Positions 1 to 4,046 of a stretch of DNA of 6,980 bases are shown here, piece after piece. Origin of the DNA: an uncultured Prevotella sp. (GTDB lineage: Bacteria; Bacteroidota; Bacteroidia; Bacteroidales; Bacteroidaceae); assembly GCA_900553155.1 (NCBI GenBank), contig USCM01000103.1, positions 1 through 6,980 of the forward strand, given 5' to 3'. Numbering within the stretch: the first letter of the stretch is position 1; each line of letters starts with the position of its first letter. The translations under genes and the position numbers were made by a program. The notes under the pieces are model-generated. The model saw nothing but the letters and a program-made list of their open reading frames with translations, was not told the DNA's origin and did not search any database.

Positions 1-25
1 GAACCTAAAAAAAGGAGATAAATAC

Positions 26-55
26 TTGTCGTTTAAAATAAAAAGTATAACTTTA
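26..55 (+). promoter_or_regulatory. Putative Bacteroidetes-type promoter for the three-gene cassette
   Basis: TTG at 26-28 is followed after 19 bp by TAACTTTA at 48-55. This matches the Bacteroidetes primary sigma factor pattern (TTG, 19-21 bp, TAnnTTTG) except for the last base of the -7 box. Transcription would begin near 60-63, giving a leader of about 25 nt before the ATG at 87, which is a plausible length. It is the only such pair seen upstream of the first gene. The match is imperfect in an AT-rich stretch, so it remains a candidate. Confidence 0.45.
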
Positions 56-58
56 CAT

Positions 59-74
59 CAGTAAATCAGTAAAT
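59..74. repeat. Two tandem copies of an 8-bp unit (cagtaaat)
   Basis: The sequence cagtaaat occurs at 59-66 and again at 67-74 with no gap. It lies between the putative promoter and the first start codon, around the predicted transcription start. It could be an operator half-site pair for autoregulation of the cassette, or a chance or slippage duplication. Only the repeat itself is directly seen. Confidence 0.4.
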
Positions 75-86
75 AAGACATTTGAT

Positions 87-311
87 ATGGCATATACAAT
101 AAGCGACAAATTAGATTGGATTATGATCTTCATCTTTGAGTTCGGACGAAGACACGGACTGACAATGAAGCAAGCATTCAATTACCTAAACCGTTACCAA
201 GGAATGGCTTTCTTGGACAACCATTATGACTATGTACATACACAATCATTCAAGTCAATGGTTGACGATATTACTGATTATTGTCATAGAAAGGGAGGAG
301 GGTTGAAATGA
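87..311 (+). CDS. DUF3791 domain-containing small protein (putative antitoxin or partner)
   Basis: This 74-aa protein matches my recollection of the DUF3791 family. It has an N-terminal hydrophobic/aromatic helix (about 10-20), a GLT..QAFNYL segment (24-34) and the hallmark YDYVHTQSF (47-55), followed by VDDITDYC (59-66). No signal peptide or membrane segment is evident. DUF3791 has no established biochemical function that I know of, but such genes commonly sit beside DUF3990 genes, as here. Its TGA overlaps the next ATG by 4 bp (ATGA, 308-311), which implies translational coupling. The start is the first ATG after the promoter; there is no Shine-Dalgarno site, as is usual in Bacteroidetes. 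By analogy with two-gene toxin modules it could be the neutralising partner of the downstream protein; that role is inference. Confidence 0.85.
   Translation: MAYTISDKLDWIMIFIFEFGRRHGLTMKQAFNYLNRYQGMAFLDNHYDYVHTQSFKSMVDDITDYCHRKGGGLK
296..301 (+). promoter_or_regulatory. Strong Shine-Dalgarno site (AGGAGG) before the DUF3990 gene
   Basis: AGGAGG lies 6 bp before the ATG at 308, inside the 3' end of the DUF3791 gene. The surrounding purine run (about 291-302) also encodes the upstream protein's RKGGG tail. It stands out because none of the other starts in the window has such a site. It could allow efficient re-initiation at the overlapping ATGA junction. Confidence 0.6.
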
Positions 312-781
312 AATTATATCACGGAACCAACATTGATTTTGATCATATAGACATTAACAAGTCTAAACCCAATAAGGATTTTGGACGTGGCTTCTATTTA
401 TCAGCTGATTATGAACAGGCCAAGAATATGGCAGACATAAAGGTTGAACAGATGGAAACGGGAATGCCACTTGTTCAAGAGTACTCTATAAGTGAAATAG
501 AAATGAAGAGTCTAAAATGCATGACATTTGATGACTACACCGAAGAATGGGCTAAGTTTATTCTGCTAAACAGAAACAACCCATCGGCAGTTCCTGCGCA
601 TGACTACGATATTGTTATTGGGCCAATAGCTGACGATAGAGTGGGTGTTCAGCTTTGGAAATACGAAAGTCAACTCATTGACTTACCAACATTGATCAAA
701 AGATTAAAATATATGAAGGGCATTACTTTCCAATATTTCTTCGGAACAGAACGTGCTATTAAATTATTGAAAAGAATATGA
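308..781 (+). CDS. DUF3990 protein, predicted ADP-ribosyltransferase-like enzyme (putative toxin)
   Basis: This 157-aa protein has the DUF3990 pattern: LYHGT (3-7), DFGRGFYLS (24-32), a helix with E36QAKNMA, a central YDIVIGPIADDRV (100-112), and a C-terminal QYFFGTERA (142-150). DUF3990 is grouped with ADP-ribosyltransferase folds. By analogy H5, Y30 and a C-terminal Q142 or E148 would form the NAD-binding triad (H-Y-E type), but I cannot confirm the third residue. No signal peptide or membrane helix is visible, so it is probably cytoplasmic. It overlaps both neighbours by ATGA, placing it in the middle of a three-gene coupled operon. It appears full length and undamaged. A toxin modifying a host macromolecule with NAD is the favoured inference; the target is unknown. 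Confidence 0.85.
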   Translation: MKLYHGTNIDFDHIDINKSKPNKDFGRGFYLSADYEQAKNMADIKVEQMETGMPLVQEYSISEIEMKSLKCMTFDDYTEEWAKFILLNRNNPSAVPAHDYDIVIGPIADDRVGVQLWKYESQLIDLPTLIKRLKYMKGITFQYFFGTERAIKLLKRI

Positions 782-999
782 ACGAATTAAGCGAAATAAA
801 AGCAGATATGGTTAAAAACTTAGCCATACTTCTGATGAATAAAAACAAGGATATGAAAATGAATGATGCCCTTGCTATTGTTTTCAATTCTGATACTTAC
901 CAAAAGGTGATGGATGATAAAGCAGGTCTTTATTATCAAAGCCCCAGATATGTCTTTTCGTTCTTGGATAACGAAATCAAAAACGGAAAGATTTGTTAA
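778..999 (+). CDS. Small hypothetical protein, third gene of the DUF3791-DUF3990 cassette
   Basis: This 73-aa protein has no name I can assign with confidence. It begins with a helix rich in charged and aliphatic residues (MNELSEIKADMVKNLAILLM), then NDALAIVFNSDTYQKVMDD (29-47), and a distinctive GLYYQSPRYVFSFLDNEI (50-67). The pattern of an N-terminal helix, an S-D/T-Y motif and a GLY-x-QS-x-x-Y motif looks like a conserved family that accompanies DUF3990 genes, but that is from memory. Its ATG overlaps the previous stop (ATGA, 778-781), and no separate ribosome-binding site is seen, so expression probably depends on the upstream gene. The ORF ends 4 bp before a perfect inverted repeat. It could be a second antitoxin, an adaptor or a regulator. 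Confidence 0.75.
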   Translation: MNELSEIKADMVKNLAILLMNKNKDMKMNDALAIVFNSDTYQKVMDDKAGLYYQSPRYVFSFLDNEIKNGKIC

Positions 1000-1003
1000 T
1001 ATA

Positions 1004-1057
1004 TTAAGGTATAATAGGAAGTGCAGTTCGGCGAGCGCACTTCCTATTATACCTTAA
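1004..1057. repeat. Perfect 21-bp inverted repeat with 12-nt loop; possible terminator or mobile palindrome
   Basis: The left arm at 1004-1024 is exactly complementary to the right arm at 1037-1057; the loop is 1025-1036. The arm starts TTAAGG and ends AGTGC. It begins 4 bp after the stop of the third cassette gene, which suits a transcription terminator. No T-tract follows on either strand, so it is not a classical intrinsic terminator. The length and lack of any mismatch are more than a terminator needs and would also fit a REP-like or miniature mobile palindrome. Confidence 0.75.
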
Positions 1058-1062
1058 ACATT

Positions 1063-1088
1063 GCTTGTTCGGCGAGCGGGAGCTTGCC
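1063..1088. repeat. Second hairpin, sharing a 12-bp direct repeat with the first hairpin's loop
   Basis: The sequence gttcggcgagcg occurs at 1026-1037 (loop of the 21-bp hairpin) and again at 1067-1078. In the second place it can fold two mutually exclusive ways: 1063-1067 with 1073-1077 (one G-T pair), or 1071-1077 with 1082-1088 (loop GGGA, one G-T pair). This is GC-rich inside an AT-rich gap. It may be part of one composite repeat element with the 21-bp palindrome. The repeat and pairing are directly visible; any function is unknown. Confidence 0.55.
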
Positions 1089-1093
1089 GTTCC

Positions 1094-1128
1094 ATAAGAT
1101 AACCATATCTTATACGTTCATTATACGT
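1094..1128. repeat. Small 8-bp hairpin and overlapping 8-bp direct repeats at 11-bp period
   Basis: ATAAGATA (1094-1101) pairs perfectly with TATCTTAT (1106-1113) across a 4-nt loop. Overlapping its right arm, TTATACGT occurs at 1110-1117 and 1121-1128, one helical turn apart. A spacing of 11 bp would place two sites on the same DNA face, as in a binding site for a dimeric protein. No matching regulator is encoded in the window. Confidence 0.4.
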
Positions 1129-1135
1129 ACTGCGC

Positions 1136-1250
1136 TATCATCGAAAAAGTGTATAGTTTCCTCGGTTGTATCATCAAAAAGTGTAGGATTTCAACGATTG
1201 TATCATCGAAAAAGTGTGGTTTTTGCTTGTCTGTATCATCGAAAAAGTGT
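1136..1250. repeat. Four regularly spaced 17-bp direct repeats (tatcatcgaaaaagtgt)
   Basis: Copies are at 1136-1152, 1169-1184 (one G missing), 1201-1217 and 1234-1250. The three intervening segments are all exactly 16 bp (1153-1168, 1185-1200, 1218-1233) and differ in sequence, though all carry a T-run near their start and end in TG. The last copy overlaps the T of the -7 box of the promoter for the ATPase gene. The spacing of about three helical turns fits an operator array for cooperative protein binding upstream of that gene. Four short units of 17 bp and no cas genes argue against CRISPR. Their translation gives the repeated SSKKC-like peptide of the spurious upstream reading frame. Confidence 0.85.
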
Positions 1251-1257
1251 ATCTTTG
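1227..1257 (+). promoter_or_regulatory. Bacteroidetes-type promoter of the ATPase gene
   Basis: TTG at 1227-1229, a 20-bp spacer, and TATCTTTG at 1250-1257 match the Bacteroidetes consensus (TTG, 19-21 bp, TAnnTTTG). The predicted transcription start is near 1262-1265, about 22-25 nt before the ATG at 1287. The spacer contains most of the fourth 17-bp repeat, so a protein bound there would directly affect sigma factor access. This promoter also rules out translation from the in-frame ATG at 1149. Confidence 0.7.
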
Positions 1258-1286
1258 CAAAGAAACCCATTAGAAATCAGATAATT

Positions 1287-2588
1287 ATGAAGAGGAAGAT
1301 ATATAACCAACTTTTGGCATGGAAAGAAGGCAAGGATAGAAAGCCTTTGATGTTGCTTGGCGCACGACAAGTGGGCAAGACTTGGATTATGCAACACTTT
1401 GGAGAAAACGAATATAAAAAGGTTGCTTATATAAACTGTGACGACGAGCCAAGAATGAAGCAACTCTTTGAGCTTGACTATAATATAGAGCGCATCCTTA
1501 TCACCATTCAAGCCATAACGGGTGTAAGGGTTACGCCTGGCGATACGCTGATAATACTTGATGAGATTCAGGAGATACCAAGAGGTCTGCATAGTTTGAA
1601 GTACTTCTGCGAAAAGGCTCCCGAGTATCACATTATGGTTGCTGGCTCGCTTTTAGGTGTGACGTTGGGCAAGGGCGAGTCGTTTCCTGTTGGAAAGGTT
1701 GATATGCTGACGATGTATCCTATGGATTACGAGGAGTTTCTTGACGCCATCGGCAACGAGGGCTGGCTCGACTTGCTCCATTCCAACGACTGGGCGCTTA
1801 TTGAGATAATGAAACCTAAGATGGTTGAGGCTTTGCGCCAATACTACTATGTGGGTGGTATGCCTGGTGTGGTGAGCAAATACATCGAAAATGCAGACTT
1901 GAAGCAGGTGCGAAACATACAGCGTGATATCCTTGAGGCTTATCGTCGCGACATCTCCAAACACACTACAGCGGCTGAGTCGACACGAATAAGACAGGTG
2001 CTCGATTCGCTTCCTACACAATTAGCAAAGGAGAACAAAAAGTTTGTGTATGGTGCCGTGCGTCAAGGCAGCCGTGCCAAGGACTTTGAGATGGCTATCC
2101 AGTGGCTTATGGATGCTGGCATTGTACACAAGGTTAGCAGGATAAGGGAGCCCAAAATGCCTTTGAAGTTTTATGAGGATATTGACGCTTTCAAGCTGTT
2201 TCTGCTTGATTGCGGCTTGTTGGCTTGTATGACAGATGCCCCTGCCGATCAGATGCTCATTGGCAACAACGCCTTCACCGAGTTTAAGGGTGCCTTTACC
2301 GAGCAATATGTTATGCAGCAACTGTTGGTGTTGGGAATCAAGCCGTATTATTGGAGCAATGCCAAGACTCCTGCCGAAATCGACTTTGTTGTGCAATACA
2401 ACAATCGTGTAGTGCCGGTTGAGGTAAAGGCGGAGGAGAATGTGCGCGCTCGCTCGTTGGCACAATTTGTAAAGGACAACCCCGAACTCAAGGGACTTCG
2501 TATCTCGATGAAAGGTTATGCCGACCAAGAATGGATGGAGAACATCCCTCTTGTAGCCATTGGCGCATACTTCACTCCTCAAACCTAA
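1287..2588 (+). CDS. AAA_14/DUF4143 family ATPase
   Basis: This 433-aa protein is a typical member of the ATP-binding AAA_14 plus DUF4143 family, common in Bacteroidetes and of unknown cellular role. Walker A is GARQVGKT (25-32), Walker B is LIILDEIQ (88-95, D92 E93), and a sensor-like AGSLLGV follows (119-125). The C-terminal DUF4143 part carries AEIDFVV (D366) and VEVKA (E379, K381), the spacing of a PD-(D/E)XK nuclease-like fold. No signal peptide or membrane segment is seen, so it is cytosolic. An open frame extends upstream to ATG 1149, but that part is a translation of the repeat array and lies before the promoter; MKRKIYNQLLAW is the normal family N-terminus. Nothing suggests truncation. 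The gene is monocistronic, with its own promoter and a 237-bp gap after it. Whether the nuclease-like domain cuts DNA is not known to me. Confidence 0.9.
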   Translation: MKRKIYNQLLAWKEGKDRKPLMLLGARQVGKTWIMQHFGENEYKKVAYINCDDEPRMKQLFELDYNIERILITIQAITGVRVTPGDTLIILDEIQEIPRGLHSLKYFCEKAPEYHIMVAGSLLGVTLGKGESFPVGKVDMLTMYPMDYEEFLDAIGNEGWLDLLHSNDWALIEIMKPKMVEALRQYYYVGGMPGVVSKYIENADLKQVRNIQRDILEAYRRDISKHTTAAESTRIRQVLDSLPTQLAKENKKFVYGAVRQGSRAKDFEMAIQWLMDAGIVHKVSRIREPKMPLKFYEDIDAFKLFLLDCGLLACMTDAPADQMLIGNNAFTEFKGAFTEQYVMQQLLVLGIKPYYWSNAKTPAEIDFVVQYNNRVVPVEVKAEENVRARSLAQFVKDNPELKGLRISMKGYADQEWMENIPLVAIGAYFTPQT

Positions 2589-2825
2589 CCTTAAATCTAT
2601 CTCCTTACACCCCAACGAACAATGTAGAAAAACATAAAACGAGAAATAAAAGTTGTTAAATGTTGGTGGATTATGCGCTATATTATTATTAATGTGAGTA
2701 ACTTTGCAGCCGGAAAACTTAATGAGCGAGTTTAGTTTTCTATATAGCGATAACTTTTTTAAGACATATATAAAAGGTAAGGATAAAATAGACGAATAAA
2801 AATAAATATTTAGTTACAAATAGGT
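2589..2825. other. Intergenic region between the ATPase and the efflux operon
   Basis: This 237-bp AT-rich gap holds no credible ORF. I see no GC-rich hairpin with a T-tract after the ATPase stop, so its termination is unexplained. A weak stem (GAAAACT 2713-2719 with AGTTTTC 2734-2740, 14-nt loop) lies in the likely leader of the efflux operon. The A-rich stretch just before 2826 is typical of Bacteroidetes translation initiation regions. No TetR- or AraC-type regulator gene is present here, although such genes often precede RND operons. Confidence 0.6.
2699..2706 (+). promoter_or_regulatory. Putative -7 element of the efflux operon promoter
   Basis: TAACTTTG at 2699-2706 is an exact TAnnTTTG match, and the following GCAG resembles the context of many Bacteroidetes promoters. 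No TTG is found 19-21 bp upstream (the nearest is 2663-2665), so the -33 box is poor. Such a promoter may need an activator or be weak. Transcription would begin near 2711-2714, giving a leader of a little over 110 nt. Confidence 0.5.
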
Positions 2826-4028
2826 ATGAATAAAACAAAGATTTTATTGGTTGCAGCTTTGTCTGCAGTGCTCGCCTCTTGTGGCGGCGGAAAGAGTGGC
2901 GGAAAGCCTAACTTCGGCGACAACGAGTATGCCGTGCGTACAGTTCAGGGTCAGAACGCCGACCTTCAGACCACTTATCCCGCAACAATAAAGGGTGTAC
3001 AGGATGTTGAGATTCGCCCGAAAGTGTCTGGCTTCATCACAAAGCTCTGTGTCAAGGAAGGCCAGCAGGTAAAGGCAGGTCAGCTGCTTTTCGTTATCGA
3101 CAACGTAACATACGCTGCTGCCGTACGCCAGGCTAAGGCTGCCGTAAACGCTGCCAAGGCTCAGCTCAACACAGCCCGCCTTACATACAAAAACTCGGAG
3201 AAGCTCTTCAAGAACAACGTTATCGGTTCGTACGAGCTTCAGTCTACCAAGAACGCTATGGAGAGCGCAGCCGCACAGCTGGCTCAGGCAGAGGCTGCAT
3301 ACGTATCGGCTAAGCAGAACCTCAACTTCTGCTACGTAACAAGTCCTGCCAACGGTGTTATTGGCGACCTTCCCTACCGTGTTGGCGCGCTTGTAAGCGC
3401 TTCGTCGCAGCAGCCTTTGACAACCGTTTCTAACAACTCTACCATGCAGGTTTACTTCTCAATGACCGAGAAAGACCTCCTCGATATGTCGAAGACACAT
3501 GGTGGTGTACACGCTGCCATAGCAAGCTATCCTGCCGTTAAGCTTCAGCTTGCCGACGGCTCTATCTACGAGCATCCGGGTAAGGTGGCTACCGTGAGCG
3601 GTGTTATCGACCCAACTACAGGTACTGTGTCTATGCGTGCCGACTTTGCCAACCCCGACCGTGTGCTCAAGACTGGTGCTTCTGGCTCTATCATCGTGCC
3701 TCACACTGCCTCTGGTGCCGTTATCGTACCGCAGGACGCTGTAGTGGAGGTTCAGGACAAGCACTTCGTTTATGTAGTGGGCAAGGACAACAAGGTTAAG
3801 TATACACCTGTAACTCTCAACACACAGAACGACGGCAAGAACTATATCGTCACCTCTGGTCTGCACGTTGGCGACCGCTTCGTGGTTAATGGCGTAACAT
3901 CATTGCAGGACGGTATGGAGATTAAGCCTATCACAGAGGCTCAGTATGCCGAGAAACTTAAGAAGACAGAGGAACTTGGCGAGGCGCAGGGCGACCTGGG
4001 CAAGCTTAAGAAGGCATTTGGAAAGTAA
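2826..4028 (+). CDS. RND efflux periplasmic adaptor subunit (AcrA/MexA-type lipoprotein)
   Basis: This 400-aa membrane fusion protein bridges an inner-membrane RND pump and an outer-membrane channel; AcrA is of nearly the same length. It starts with a lipoprotein signal peptide: K3-K5, a hydrophobic stretch (6-17) and the lipobox LASC with the lipidated cysteine at C19, then a Gly/Ser linker. The first lipoyl-like half is about 60-95 (VSGFITKLCVKEGQQVKAGQ). An Ala/Gln/Lys-rich coiled-coil hairpin spans about 97-168. The second lipoyl half begins VTSPANGVIG (171-180), followed by beta-barrel and membrane-proximal parts (PQDAVVEV region). The tail is Lys/Glu-rich. At the hairpin tip, aligning by eye with AcrA, the R and S of the RLS docking motif appear as N123 and G134, while L127 is kept. 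The pump gene follows after 18 bp, so the two are co-transcribed. The substrate cannot be read from sequence. Confidence 0.93.
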   Translation: MNKTKILLVAALSAVLASCGGGKSGGKPNFGDNEYAVRTVQGQNADLQTTYPATIKGVQDVEIRPKVSGFITKLCVKEGQQVKAGQLLFVIDNVTYAAAVRQAKAAVNAAKAQLNTARLTYKNSEKLFKNNVIGSYELQSTKNAMESAAAQLAQAEAAYVSAKQNLNFCYVTSPANGVIGDLPYRVGALVSASSQQPLTTVSNNSTMQVYFSMTEKDLLDMSKTHGGVHAAIASYPAVKLQLADGSIYEHPGKVATVSGVIDPTTGTVSMRADFANPDRVLKTGASGSIIVPHTASGAVIVPQDAVVEVQDKHFVYVVGKDNKVKYTPVTLNTQNDGKNYIVTSGLHVGDRFVVNGVTSLQDGMEIKPITEAQYAEKLKKTEELGEAQGDLGKLKKAFGK

Positions 4029-4046
4029 TTTTTTGAGTTTTAAAGT

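Noticed and set aside
1..21. C-terminal end of an upstream gene (reading EPKKRR then TAA)
   Set aside because: Six codons are too few to support a gene; it is possible but cannot be judged without the preceding sequence.
1136..1250. CRISPR array
   Set aside because: There are only four 17-bp units with 16-bp spacers, the spacers resemble each other, a promoter box is embedded at the end, and no cas genes are present.
1021..1284. 87-codon + strand ORF across the hairpins and repeats
   Set aside because: It begins inside the palindrome, its second half is repeat translation (SSKSV, YHRKSV), and it has no family features; it is a by-product of the repeats.
1149..1286. N-terminal extension of the ATPase to an in-frame ATG at 1149
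   Set aside because: The 46 extra codons are translations of the 17-bp repeats (recurring SSKKC) and lie mostly upstream of the predicted transcription start; the family N-terminus begins at 1287.
1236..2615. Minus-strand ORFs at 1236-1631, 1653-2021 and 2022-2615
   Set aside because: They lie opposite the well-supported ATPase gene and show no recognisable domains.
2713..2740. Riboswitch or attenuator in the efflux leader
   Set aside because: There is only a 7-bp A/T-rich stem with a 14-nt loop, with no conserved aptamer-like sequence or following T-tract.
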